A stretch of DNA of 64,000 nucleotides, from contig DVGI01000033.1 of the NCBI GenBank assembly GCA_018712805.1, positions 165,810-229,809 on the forward strand. The letters run 5' to 3'. Source of the stretch: Candidatus Fimenecus excrementavium (GTDB lineage: Bacteria; Bacillota; Clostridia; Oscillospirales; Acutalibacteraceae). Below, in pieces: positions 24,256-34,795 of the stretch; within the stretch, counting starts at the first letter, position 1; each line of letters begins with the position of its first letter. Below the pieces are notes generated by a model, which was given only the letters and a program-made list of their open reading frames with translations, searched no databases and was not told the DNA's origin. Both the position numbers and the translations under genes were made by a program.

Positions 24256-24280
24256 AGGGTGCGGGGAACCCCCGCACCCC
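24256..24280 (-). terminator. Possible attenuator between the LysM/secretin-like gene and pilT
   Basis: A GC-only stem, GGGTGCGGG/CCCGCACCC, is followed on the minus strand by TAAAGTGA and then six Ts. The late T tract makes it a weak terminator that could lower expression of pilT and all later genes. Confidence 0.45.
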
Positions 24281-24290
24281 AAATTTCGGT

Positions 24291-26027
24291 TTAAGCCGCT
24301 GTGTCGAGTTCGTTGAACAGCGCCTTGATATAATCCGCATCTTCCGAGGTGGCCATGACATAAGTAATGCATCTGGATTCGCCGGATTTGTTCGGAATGG
24401 TCTTCAAGGTGAATTCGTAGCCCTGCAGTTCGGGATACAGGTCTTTGAGGGCGTCGATACGCGCCTGCGCCGTCGCGGTGTCGGGCGTCGCTTCAATCGC
24501 GCGGTTCGCTTTTTCGCCGGTGGTCGTGGTATCCATTTCCGCAAGCAACGCCTTGGTCGCGTCTACGAGATAAGAATCGCAGTAGACGAGCAGGGACTTC
24601 GTCGCCGTCGGGTAAGTGTTGGTCTTAAAGGTTACGCCTTCGAGCGTCAAGTTCGACAATCTTTCGAGCATTTCCGCTGCGGTGCAGTTCTGTAACTGAT
24701 AGGCGAAGAAGCTCTTGTCGTTGAGCACGGAGGACGCATATTCCTCGCTGTCGAACTGACGGATATAGCTTTCCGCCTGGTCGACCTGTGCCTGGGAGCC
24801 GGCAATCCAAATCTTCTTGGTCATCTTTTCGGGACCGTAAATCTGGATTTCCAGCGGGAAGCTCTGGAGGATTTCCTCGGCCGCTTTCCGGTCGATGACC
24901 GAAAGCTGGATTTCGCGGAGAATCGTCGGCTCGGAAGAGGTTGTGCCGCCCGAAGAAGTACCGCCCTGTGTCGTGGTGGCCGGCTGTGTCTGCTGCGGCG
25001 CGGTGGTCGCCGGAACGGTAACGTCGTTGCTGCCGCCGGACGGTGTGGTGGTCGTCGCGTTCAGGTTTGCACCCGAAAGCGGTTTGTCGACGATATTTTT
25101 AATGGTTCGAATGTCGGTGAGGTTTGCGCCGGTCACATAAACATATAACGTGTAAGGACGCGAAGCGAGCACAATGCCCTGGCTTAACCCCAAGTTGCCG
25201 AGCAAGCCGTTGAATTCTTCAGCGGTGATGTATTTCAGTTCCATCGCGGAGAAGTTGGACGTGATCAGTCCGCCGCCCGCCATAATGTTGGAGCTGACAT
25301 CCAAAAGGCGCACAAGTTCGGAAACTTTTGCAAGCTCTTTCGGATAGCCGGAAATATAGAACTCGTCTTTGTTATTGGTGCTGACGATTTGCACGTTGGA
25401 AAGGCCGAGCGAAGACATCTGCGTCTGGAGCGCTTCGGCGGATATGTATTTCAGGGTGATTTTGGAGAGAACAGTTTTGTCCACGAACGTGCTGTTGAGC
25501 GCTTCCGCCGTGCCGACCATAATGGTGTTGCCGTCTTTGAGATAGGTCATATCCACAAAGCGGGTGACATAGTCAATTGCTTTGAGCGGCGACATTTCCT
25601 CAAGCGTCGCCGTGACGGTCGCGTCGGTCGACGGGTCTTCCATAATAATGGTATAACCCGCGTTGAGCGCAATCGCCGAAAGCACGTCTTTAATATTCGC
25701 GTCCGCCACATTCAGGGAGATGCGTGAGGAAACCAAAGAGCTTCCCGCGCCCGAAGCGGAGCTTAACGGCACTTTGAGAATTTGACCTGTATAAATGCGG
25801 TCCGCATTGGACAGGTCGTTCGCGGTCATGATGTCGCTAATCGTCACACCGTAGTTTTTGGCAATGCGCGTCAGCGTGTCCCCGCTTTTGACCGCATAAT
25901 ACTGATAATCGGCGGCGCCGTCGTTGTCAGACCCCATGACCGACATCGGCAGCACGGCGTTGGACAGCAGCAGAACTGCCAGCACGAACACCAGAACCGC
26001 TTTCAGCGTTTTTTTAGAACTGTTCAT
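24291..26027 (-). CDS. LysM protein with secretin N-domains and no secretin barrel
   Basis: A 578-residue exported protein: signal peptide (1-32), a LysM domain (YYAVKSGDTLTRIAKNYGVT to GQILKVP, about 42-87), an STN-like domain (RISLNVADANIKDVLSAIA, with KAIDYVTRFVDMTYLKDGN), then two or three N1-type KH-like modules (KYISAEALQTQMSSLGLSNV and KYITAEEFNGLLGNLGLSQG), a Thr/Gly/Ser linker near 335-365, and further N1-like modules (REIQLSVIDRKAAEEILQSF). The barrel-forming secretin domain that normally follows these modules is absent. LysM would bind peptidoglycan. It is probably a wall-embedded ring guiding the pilus in a monoderm cell. AAGGGGAG precedes the ATG. Confidence 0.8.
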   Translation of the reverse strand: MNSSKKTLKAVLVFVLAVLLLSNAVLPMSVMGSDNDGAADYQYYAVKSGDTLTRIAKNYGVTISDIMTANDLSNADRIYTGQILKVPLSSASGAGSSLVSSRISLNVADANIKDVLSAIALNAGYTIIMEDPSTDATVTATLEEMSPLKAIDYVTRFVDMTYLKDGNTIMVGTAEALNSTFVDKTVLSKITLKYISAEALQTQMSSLGLSNVQIVSTNNKDEFYISGYPKELAKVSELVRLLDVSSNIMAGGGLITSNFSAMELKYITAEEFNGLLGNLGLSQGIVLASRPYTLYVYVTGANLTDIRTIKNIVDKPLSGANLNATTTTPSGGSNDVTVPATTAPQQTQPATTTQGGTSSGGTTSSEPTILREIQLSVIDRKAAEEILQSFPLEIQIYGPEKMTKKIWIAGSQAQVDQAESYIRQFDSEEYASSVLNDKSFFAYQLQNCTAAEMLERLSNLTLEGVTFKTNTYPTATKSLLVYCDSYLVDATKALLAEMDTTTTGEKANRAIEATPDTATAQARIDALKDLYPELQGYEFTLKTIPNKSGESRCITYVMATSEDADYIKALFNELDTAA

Positions 26028-26078
26028 ATTCGTCTCCCCTTAATCTGATAAATCTGTATTTGGGTAAAATCTTTAAAA

Positions 26079-26600
26079 TCAGGATTTCATTTCAATGGTT
26101 CTTGTCTTTTCGCCGAGCGAGAAGGTTATCGTGTTGGAGGTGATTTCTTCGACAAGCCAAGAGGAACTGCCGACATAATCGCCGACCTGCAGCGTGTAGG
26201 AACCATACTGCGTGCTGACAATCGCGGTCCAGTAACCGTCGCTGTTATAAATCAACCCGCTCAGCTTTGCGTTGGCAATGACGTCCTCCGCGAACGGGTC
26301 CACACCGTCGGCGAGCGTTACACCCTCGGTGCGTTCCTGCATCGGCAAAACCTCGACTGCTTGCCCTGCAACCGCCGAATCGGGGTCCACGTCGGTTTCG
26401 GTCTGAATGCCGGTAATAATCAGTACCACGGCGACCGCCACGGCAATCAAGACCAAAATCGCGGGCAAGATGATTTTCATCTTGGGGTTCTTTTCAAAAA
26501 AGTTGACGAAAGAACTCCCGCCGCGCGTATCTTTCTTTTTGCTTCCGCTTTTCTTTTTCAGCGCCGCAAAAAGGTCTTTTACATCCATATTCATATCCAT
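26079..26600 (-). CDS. PilP/GspC-like bitopic pilus protein
   Basis: The first gene of the pilus operon, 173 residues from the ATG at 26600 (GGGAGG upstream). A basic cytoplasmic segment (LKKKSGSKKKDTRGG), one membrane helix (about 41-62, ILPAILVLIAVAVAVVLII), a linker, and a small C-terminal beta domain (GLIYNSDGYWTAIVSTQYGSYTLQVGDYVG then ITFSLGEKTRTIEM) that resembles the HR domain of PilP and GspC. In diderms that domain contacts the secretin N-domains; here the likely partner is the LysM/secretin-like protein encoded next. Confidence 0.7.
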   Translation of the reverse strand: MDMNMDVKDLFAALKKKSGSKKKDTRGGSSFVNFFEKNPKMKIILPAILVLIAVAVAVVLIITGIQTETDVDPDSAVAGQAVEVLPMQERTEGVTLADGVDPFAEDVIANAKLSGLIYNSDGYWTAIVSTQYGSYTLQVGDYVGSSSWLVEEITSNTITFSLGEKTRTIEMKS

Positions 26601-26676
26601 AAGTAACAAAGACCTCCCGGTTTTGCCCCGCAGGGATTTTAAAAACAACAATTCCACTAACGGTTATTCACACTAT

Positions 26677-26705
26677 ATTCTATCCTACTTTTTGCACTTC
26701 GTCAA
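26677..26705 (-). promoter_or_regulatory. Main promoter of the type IV pilus operon
   Basis: On the minus strand TTGACG (26700-26705) and TAGAAT (26677-26682) are exactly 17 bases apart. Nothing comparable lies before the later genes down to the pilins, so it probably drives about 14 kb of transcription. Confidence 0.75.
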
Positions 26706-26820
26706 TCTTTTTTTATACTCTTTGACATATTTTTTTCTGTTTTAGAACATTCTTTTTTACGCTTTGCACAATATATAGTATTTTTCTGTCTATAAAGACC
26801 TGTATTTGTGAATTTTTTGT

Positions 26821-26861
26821 AAAAAAGAAAAGCGACAAAAAACTTGAATTTGTCGCTTTTC
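26821..26861 (-). terminator. Terminator after the tyrosine-kinase fusion gene
   Basis: A perfect 13-bp stem GAAAAGCGACAAA/TTTGTCGCTTTTC is followed by TTTTTT on the minus strand. It separates the kinase gene from the pilus promoter. Confidence 0.88.
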
Positions 26862-26910
26862 TTGTTGTTATTTTGTTTGATTCGGGCGATTTTCCCGCCT
26901 TTTTTCTCGG

Positions 26911-28365
26911 TTATTCGCCGTTGGTATGACCATGACCGTAGCCGTAACCATAGCCGTAGTGCTTATCATAGGCGCGGGCCATATGTGTACCGGAGCTCGC
27001 ATCATTGTAAATACACCCGACGATTTCCGTGCCGGAGTTGTTCAAGTTGTCCATTGCACGTTGAATCCGGCGCAAAGGCGCAACGTCCTGACGAATTACC
27101 ATAATAATGCCGTCAGAGAAGCCGGCAAGAATCGAAGCGTCCGCAATCACGCCGCTGGGCGCGGTGTCGATAATCACATAATCAAATTCCTGTTTTGCAC
27201 GGTCGATGATTTCTTCCGCCTGCGGGGTGGAGAGCAGTTCCGACGGGTCGGACATCGCGCGGCCGTTCAAAAGCAAATACAAATTGTATTTTTCGGAATA
27301 TTTAATCGAATCCGCCAGGGATTTCTGCCCTTCGACAATGCCGATAATTCCCGTGTCGTCGCCGGCGTTGATGCCGAGGGATTTTGCGACTGCCGGTTTG
27401 CGAAGGTCGCCGTCAATGAGCAGCACTTCCTTGCCGTTTTTCGCAAGCGCCAAGGCAATGTTGACCGCCGTGGTGGTTTTGCCCTCATTTTCCATTGTGC
27501 TCGTAACCACAAACGCCTTCATATTCTTGCGCGCGCTGATATGGTCAATTTTTGTACGAATCAGCTTAAAGGTCTCAATAAACGCAAAGCCGGACTTGCG
27601 GTCGGTAATCAAAATGCTGGACTTTTCGCCCTTTTTGTTTTTCCCCTTGTGGGTAACGCGGTTGACGCGGCCGATGACTTTCAGCCCCAGTCTTTCCTGG
27701 ACCTCGTCGGAGCTCTTCACCGTGTCTTTCAGCATAACGGCGCAGACAATCCCGAGCACGGAGAGCACCAAACCGGCAGCGAAGCCCGCAAGCGTGTAAA
27801 GCACCGTCGTGCGGTTTGCGTTCGGACTTTCCGGCATCAGCGGCGGGTCAATCACCGTCAGCGTTGTGCTGGGGAACGCGGCCGTAATGGCGTCTTCATA
27901 TAAACTTTCATAGGTTTTCGCAACCGAATAAGACAAATCCGCGTTGGTCGTTGTCACCGTCAAATACACAATCGCGGTATCTTCCACCGTCTGCACAGAA
28001 ACAAAGCTTTTAATTTGCGCCGCGGTAATATCTTTATAGCCGCAGTTCTGTGCCACTTTCGTGGCAAGCTCCGTGGTGGTGAACACATATTGATAGCTGG
28101 TTGCCAGCGTCACGGACGCGCTCAAGTCTGACGAGCTTTGCCCGGAGACAATCATCGAGGTCTGCCGGTTGCTCGCGATAAACATAATTTGTGAAGAATA
28201 GGTCGGCACATAGCGAACCAGTGCCACAGAAAGCCCGACTGCCGCCAGCAAAATTGCGGACACGGCGACAATCCACCAACGCTCCACAACCTTTTTGGCA
28301 TAAATCAGGAGGGTTTCGAGATTGATCCCTTCCACTTCTTTTTTTGAAACAGAGTTATAATCCAT
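26911..28365 (-). CDS. Wzz-type chain-length protein fused to BY-kinase
   Basis: A 484-residue protein. The N-terminal half is a Wzz domain flanked by two membrane helices (about residues 30-50 and 190-212) with VIDPPLMPESPNANRT before the second. The C-terminal half is a CpsD-type tyrosine kinase: Walker A STMENEGKTTTAVN, Walker A' VLLIDGDLRKP, Walker B DYVIIDTAP, and the tail HYGYGYGYGHGH whose tyrosines would be autophosphorylated. Gram-positive bacteria usually split these halves over two genes, so the fusion is of the proteobacterial type. It should control polysaccharide chain length and export, but no glycosyltransferases are nearby. AAAGGGG precedes the ATG. Confidence 0.9.
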   Translation of the reverse strand: MDYNSVSKKEVEGINLETLLIYAKKVVERWWIVAVSAILLAAVGLSVALVRYVPTYSSQIMFIASNRQTSMIVSGQSSSDLSASVTLATSYQYVFTTTELATKVAQNCGYKDITAAQIKSFVSVQTVEDTAIVYLTVTTTNADLSYSVAKTYESLYEDAITAAFPSTTLTVIDPPLMPESPNANRTTVLYTLAGFAAGLVLSVLGIVCAVMLKDTVKSSDEVQERLGLKVIGRVNRVTHKGKNKKGEKSSILITDRKSGFAFIETFKLIRTKIDHISARKNMKAFVVTSTMENEGKTTTAVNIALALAKNGKEVLLIDGDLRKPAVAKSLGINAGDDTGIIGIVEGQKSLADSIKYSEKYNLYLLLNGRAMSDPSELLSTPQAEEIIDRAKQEFDYVIIDTAPSGVIADASILAGFSDGIIMVIRQDVAPLRRIQRAMDNLNNSGTEIVGCIYNDASSGTHMARAYDKHYGYGYGYGHGHTNGE

Positions 28366-28459
28366 TTTGTTGTAATCCCCTTTGGTGCACGGACACAGTC
28401 CGCCCAATTTACGACATGATAAATTATAGCAAAAAACCCGTGGTTTCGCAACACAAAAA

Positions 28460-30133
28460 TCAGGTTTCCGCTATTTTTTGCAAAACCGCCCTTTTGTTTA
28501 CAATCTGCACTTCTTTTTCGCAAATGGAATAGGCCGCTTTTTTGTGGGAAATGATGATGCAGGTTTTGTTTTGCATCGCGCGGATGTTTTCAAGCAGCCG
28601 CCGTTCGGTCGCTTCGTCCAAAGCCGACGTCGCCTCATCCAAAAGCAGAACGGGTGCGTCGGTCAAAACGGCGCGCGCCACGGCAAGGCGCTGAATCTGC
28701 CCTTCGGAAAGCCCGCGGCCGCCCTCGCCGAGCACGGTGTCAAGTCCATTCGGCAAATCATAGACAAAGCTGTCGGCGCAGCTGATGCGCACCGCTTCTT
28801 TAACCTCTTCGTCGGTCGCATCCTCGCGGATAAACCGGATGTTGTCGCGCACCGTGCCGGAAAACAGCAAATTCCCCTGCGGAACATAGGCAAACAGCGC
28901 GCGTGTATCTTTCCCCGCGCGATAGGCTTTCCTTCCCGCTTCTATGGATATTTCGCCTGCGTCGGGTGCAAGCACGCCCAACAATAGTTTAAACAAAGTG
29001 CTTTTACCTATTCCGGAAATGCCGGAAAGCACAACAAAATCATTCTTCTGAATTTCAAAGGTCGCGTCCGTGAGCACCTCGTTTTGCCCGTAGGCAAACG
29101 AAACGCCGTCAAAACGGATGCCCGTAAAATCCCGGCAGAGCGCTGCTGCGTCGAGTTCGGTCGCTTGCGGCGCATCTTTCGGCAAATCTTCGATTTCCAT
29201 TAAGCGTTCCGCGGACGCAAGCATGCTGTAATATTTCGGCACAATCCCCGAAAGGCTCGAAAACGGGGTTTGCACCTGATTTACAAGCTGCAAAAGCGCG
29301 GTCAGCGTACCGAACGAGATCTCGCCGGCGCAAAGCCGGAAGCCGCCGAACACCAGCGCAAACAAAAAGCCGAACGCAAACGCTGCGGAAAAGCCGGTAT
29401 TGGCAAAAATCGCCCAGCGGTTGCGGCTAAGCTTCGCATCATAATTTTCTTCGGCGCGCTCGAGTGCCTGCGCCTCGACTTTTTTCTGTACGCCGAACAC
29501 CTGCACCGCCAAAAGGCTTTCTATCGCTTCCTGTAAAAACGAACGAAGCCGCCCGTCGGTTTCCTGCACGCGGCGGTGCATCGCTTTGATTTTGCCGCGG
29601 AAAAGCCGCGTGCCCGAAAATACCACAAGGCCGGCAAGCAGTAAAATCGCGGCAAACCATTTGTCGAGCGATAAAATGACCAAAAACGCGCAGACAAGCT
29701 TCGTGAGCATCGCCGCAACGGACGGCACAAGCGTCGTCACCGTGTCGGTCACAAGCGTAATGTCACTTGTGAGCCTTGTCAAAAGCTCGCCGGAATGGAA
29801 CGCGGTCACGGCAGAATAGTCTTTTGACAAAATCGCGCCGAACAACGCGCGTTTGTAATCCATTTCCATGCGCCCCGAAACGCGCACTTCCAAGCTTTTA
29901 ATCAAAATGCGCAAAAGCACCTGCAATAAAATCACGCAAAGCAATATAACGCAAAAGCGAATGAGCCGGTCTCGGTCGGCGTTTACCGCCGCGTCAACAA
30001 TTTCTTTTGCGAGCAGCGCCAAAGAAACCGAGCACACCGAAAGCAGGGCGTTGCTGAATGTCAGCAGCACCAAAAGCGGGGTTTCCCGCTTCGTGCGGGA
30101 CCATATCCAGCGAAGTGCAGTCGGATTTTTCAC
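28460..30133 (-). CDS. ABC transporter, fused permease and ATPase
   Basis: A 557-residue half-transporter: six membrane helices (residues 1-320) and an ATPase with Walker A SGISGIGKST, signature LSEGQIQRLAVARA (the usual LSGGQ changed to LSEGQ), Walker B VLLLDEATSALDE and the H-loop IIISHKK. The exporter class handles peptides or lipids, and no N-terminal C39 peptidase is present. The GTG start overlaps the S26 peptidase stop codon (GTGA), so the peptidase and transporter are translationally coupled. In this setting it most likely exports a modified peptide. Confidence 0.88.
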   Translation of the reverse strand: MKNPTALRWIWSRTKRETPLLVLLTFSNALLSVCSVSLALLAKEIVDAAVNADRDRLIRFCVILLCVILLQVLLRILIKSLEVRVSGRMEMDYKRALFGAILSKDYSAVTAFHSGELLTRLTSDITLVTDTVTTLVPSVAAMLTKLVCAFLVILSLDKWFAAILLLAGLVVFSGTRLFRGKIKAMHRRVQETDGRLRSFLQEAIESLLAVQVFGVQKKVEAQALERAEENYDAKLSRNRWAIFANTGFSAAFAFGFLFALVFGGFRLCAGEISFGTLTALLQLVNQVQTPFSSLSGIVPKYYSMLASAERLMEIEDLPKDAPQATELDAAALCRDFTGIRFDGVSFAYGQNEVLTDATFEIQKNDFVVLSGISGIGKSTLFKLLLGVLAPDAGEISIEAGRKAYRAGKDTRALFAYVPQGNLLFSGTVRDNIRFIREDATDEEVKEAVRISCADSFVYDLPNGLDTVLGEGGRGLSEGQIQRLAVARAVLTDAPVLLLDEATSALDEATERRLLENIRAMQNKTCIIISHKKAAYSICEKEVQIVNKRAVLQKIAET

Positions 30134-30579
30134 TTTGTCAGCTTTCCTCTCAATTTCACAAGATATTTACGCACCGGCAAAAGCGCGTGCCAAACCCGCA
30201 CATAAGCACGGTAACGAAATGACCGAACCGAAATAAGTTTCCCTTTGCGTTCGACCTCGGTAACAACCCCTATAATCTGTTCGCCGGAAATGCCCGGTTC
30301 TTTGACCCACTGGTTGTCGCCGCACATGGTGTAAGTGCCGTCTTTTTCGACCGCCACCACACGGTGCAACACGAACGCGCCGTCTTTTCGTCTGTAAAGC
30401 GGCAAATCAAACCGCCGAAGCGGCAAGTCTGCTTTTTTTAAAACCACGTTGTCGCGCCCGGCGACCAAAAGCGGGAGCATACTCGTGCCGGTAATCGGCA
30501 GTTTCACCGTGCCGCCCGCGGAAAGCGTTTCCTCCATAGCCGGGAGCATTTCTGAAAGCCGGACCTTTTTCTTTTCCAT
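30130..30579 (-). CDS. S24/S26-family signal peptidase-like protein
   Basis: A 149-residue protein with GTSMLPLLVAGRDNVVL, which contains the catalytic serine of S26 peptidases, and FVLHRVVAVEKDGTYTMCGDNQW, where His replaces the usual lysine as in SipW/ER-type signal peptidases. There is no clear N-terminal membrane anchor; the C-terminus is strongly basic. Short forms of this kind are common next to PqqD-like genes in Firmicutes. It might remove a leader from a peptide before export. It is seven bases downstream of the PqqD-like gene and overlaps the transporter by four bases. Confidence 0.82.
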   Translation of the reverse strand: MEKKKVRLSEMLPAMEETLSAGGTVKLPITGTSMLPLLVAGRDNVVLKKADLPLRRFDLPLYRRKDGAFVLHRVVAVEKDGTYTMCGDNQWVKEPGISGEQIIGVVTEVERKGKLISVRSFRYRAYVRVWHALLPVRKYLVKLRGKLTK

Positions 30580-30585
30580 ATAAAA

Positions 30586-30852
30586 TCAGTCCTCAAGAAG
30601 CCCTCTTTGGCGCATTTTCTCTAAAAAAGCGTGGGTGTCGCGCCGCGCGGTCGCTTCGTCAATTTCGTAAGCGTCGAGCACCGCCCGGACGATTTTTTCT
30701 TCGGTGGTGTCCTCGCTTAACTGATTCCAAATAAATGCGCCGACGGGGTTTAACGTCAGCATACCGCCGAAATCCAGTTCCGCCTTACCGACGGGCACCA
30801 CAATGTTGCTGCCGGCGACTTCGCGCAGTAAAAAGCCCTCTTTCAGTTTCAT
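30586..30852 (-). CDS. PqqD-like peptide-binding (RRE) protein
   Basis: An 88-residue protein starting at the ATGA overlap with the HprK-like gene. LKEGFLLREVAGSNIVVPVG, then GGMLTLNPVGAFIWNQLSED and the winged-helix rest ARRDTHAFLEKMRQRGLLED match the PqqD fold. PqqD-type proteins bind the leader peptide of ribosomally made, modified peptides and hand it to enzymes. No precursor gene or radical SAM enzyme is visible in the window, so the client must be encoded elsewhere or be too short to recognise. Confidence 0.87.
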   Translation of the reverse strand: MKLKEGFLLREVAGSNIVVPVGKAELDFGGMLTLNPVGAFIWNQLSEDTTEEKIVRAVLDAYEIDEATARRDTHAFLEKMRQRGLLED

Positions 30853-31583
30853 TTTGAGTCCTCTTTTTCGTGATTTTGAATATAGTTTTCGATACTTTGA
30901 TAGGCGATATGCGCCGCAGACGGGTCCATATTGCAACGAAGCCGGAAAGCCGGCACATGTTCGAGCAAATCGCCCAATAAATCGAGCATTTGCGCCATCA
31001 AATCCGTTTTCGGCGGGCGCAGGGTCTGCGACAAAAACAGCGGAATTGCTGCGGACGGCGCAAGCGGCGTTACTTCGTTTTGTTCGCCGCGCTCCAAAAA
31101 CACAATCGCGCGCACGGGCACCTGCACATTGCGGCTTTCATCATTTTTGCCGGAAAACGGCGTGCCGCAGGCGTAAAACCGCCCGTCTAACCGCCGCAGA
31201 GCCGGTTTGTCGTCGTTAATCATTTTGCAGTCGGGAAATTCCTGTAACCAAAGCTTTGTGTGGGTGGATTTTCCCGTGCCGCTTTTGGCGGAAAACAAAT
31301 AGGCGCCGCCCGCGCGCTCCACGCACGAAGCATGCATCAATAGCCCGTCGTGCCGAAGAAGCCCCGCGTAAAACGCTTCGCCCACCCAAACGTAACGGCA
31401 TTCGTCGAGCGTCAAGGTTGGGAATTTTCGGTGTTTTTCTTCAAAAAACGATTCGGGCAAATCAATCGTGATGTCCGCTTCTGCGTCCTGTTTCGGCGCA
31501 AGATAAGCGCGCGTGCGAGAATATAACAAATCCCCCGCCGCTTCAAAGCGCACATTCAGTTTTGCAATCGAAAAGGTTTCCAC
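30849..31583 (-). CDS. HprK-like P-loop kinase of a peptide cluster
   Basis: A 244-residue protein with a GTG start behind GGAGG. The N-terminal third is unconserved. LLMHASCVERAGGAYLFSAK precedes the P loop SGTGKSTHTKLW, and KMINDDKPALRR supplies the next acidic motif as in HPr kinase and PEP carboxykinase-like folds. It lacks the N-terminal domain and signature loop of true HprK. Relatives occur in lasso-peptide clusters (for example the paeninodin kinase that phosphorylates the precursor's last serine). Here it heads the four-gene operon with PqqD, S26 peptidase and ABC transporter. Confidence 0.82.
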   Translation of the reverse strand: METFSIAKLNVRFEAAGDLLYSRTRAYLAPKQDAEADITIDLPESFFEEKHRKFPTLTLDECRYVWVGEAFYAGLLRHDGLLMHASCVERAGGAYLFSAKSGTGKSTHTKLWLQEFPDCKMINDDKPALRRLDGRFYACGTPFSGKNDESRNVQVPVRAIVFLERGEQNEVTPLAPSAAIPLFLSQTLRPPKTDLMAQMLDLLGDLLEHVPAFRLRCNMDPSAAHIAYQSIENYIQNHEKEDSK

Positions 31584-31597
31584 AAAAGCCTCCGAAT

Positions 31598-32364
31598 TTA
31601 CGCGATGCCGAACAGGTCTTTCGCGTTCTGACAGGTCTTGTCCAAAAGTTCTTGCGTATCGACGCCGCGGATTTCCGCAAGGCGTTCGGCGGTGTAGGCG
31701 ATATGGCGCGAATCACAGCGCTTGCCGCGAAACGGCACCGGCGTCATATAAGGCGCGTCGGTTTCGACCAACAGACGGTCATCCGGCACCATCGCCGCAA
31801 CCTCGACCGGCTTCACGGCGTTTTTAAACGTCACCGCGCCGCCGAGGCCTATATACATTCCCAGTTTCAAAACCTCGCGCGCCATTTCCACACTGCCCGA
31901 AAAGCAGTGCACCACGCCGCGGGGTTTGTATTTTTGTAAAAGTTCCAACGTGTCGGCGTGCGCTTCGCGGTCGTGCACAATCACCGGCAAATCCCGTTCG
32001 CACGCAAACTGCAGTTGGCGTTCAAACAGCACGAGCTGTTCTACGCGCGTTTCTTTTTCATAATGATAGTCAAGCCCGATTTCGCCGACCGCCACCGTTT
32101 TCGGATGTTCGAAAAACGGCGCGAGCGCATTTTCGACATCTTCCGGCGCTTCGCGGAGATTGAGCGGATGAAAGCCCGCCGCCGCGTAAATAAACGGGTA
32201 CTTTTCCGAAAGCGTCACCGAAAACGCACAGGTTTCGGGGCTTACGCCGCAGGAAACCACACCGCACACGCCGCTTTCCGGGAAAGACACCAAAAGTTCT
32301 TTTAAATCGCCCGCGAACTGTTCGTCGTCGTAATGAGCGTGGCTGTCAAAAATATTTTGGTAGT

Positions 32365-32368
<4 letters not shown>
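31598..32368 (-). CDS. tatD: TatD-family metal-dependent hydrolase
   Basis: A 256-residue TIM-barrel hydrolase of full family length. IFDSHAHYDD gives the first metal histidines, VAVGEIGLDYHYE the bridging glutamate, LPVIVHDREAH and GVVHCFSGS the next histidines, and VETDAPYMTPVP the last aspartate. TatD proteins are 3'-5' DNases acting in DNA repair or turnover. The ATG overlaps the stop of metS by four bases, a pairing common in Firmicutes. It may read on into the peptide operon, whose first gene starts 15 bases later. Confidence 0.93.
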
Positions 32369-34311
<1,943 letters not shown>

Positions 34312-34411
34312 TTTGTTTCTTCCTTTCTGTGTGTAAAAGTTTCAGACAGTATATTATATCAGCTTTTTCCCTTGTTTTCAACCAAAATGCGGATTTTGAA
34401 CGGGCGCGTCG

Positions 34412-34795
34412 TCACACCTGAAAATCCAAAAATGCGCCGTTGACAAGCGCAAGCGAGCCGGGTTGGTTTTCCGGGATGCGCTCGTAAGCCTCCGGCTCCA
34501 CGGTCAGCACGATTTCTTCGCCGTCCTCGCAGACAAAGCGCACCTCAAATTCCAACTGATGAGAAGGCATTTTTACAGAGCCCTTTTGGCGTAGAATTAC
34601 TTGTTTTGCAACGGCGGTCGCCGGCTTAACGACGGGTTCATATAAAGGCTCGGAAAAGGTTTCCTCTTCCTTTTCCTCCACATGTTTTTTTCGATTCGCT
34701 CGCAAATAAGAAACGAGAATCGCCGCCAAAATAACGAAAGCGCCAATCCCGAGCACAACGGCAATGGTATTGCCGGACGCAGAAACTTCAATCAT
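34412..34795 (-). CDS. DUF2500-like membrane protein
   Basis: A 127-residue bitopic protein: one N-terminal membrane helix (about residues 9-30), a charged linker, and a small beta domain (KQVILRQKGSVKMPSHQLEFEVRFVCEDGEEIVLTV, then GSLALVNGAFLDFQV) like the DUF2500/YhhM family. The function is unknown. The start overlaps the end of hslO by four bases. The first base positions after the helix (KKHVEEKEEE) suggest a soluble acidic spacer. Confidence 0.75.
   Translation of the reverse strand: MIEVSASGNTIAVVLGIGAFVILAAILVSYLRANRKKHVEEKEEETFSEPLYEPVVKPATAVAKQVILRQKGSVKMPSHQLEFEVRFVCEDGEEIVLTVEPEAYERIPENQPGSLALVNGAFLDFQV

Noticed and set aside
26766..26800. TTGCAC and TATAAA-like boxes reading rightward
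   Set aside because: No plus-strand gene follows and the terminator at 26821 lies directly downstream.
30849..31583. True HPr kinase/phosphorylase
   Set aside because: The N-terminal domain and the HprK signature of the real enzyme are missing, and the neighbours point to a peptide cluster.
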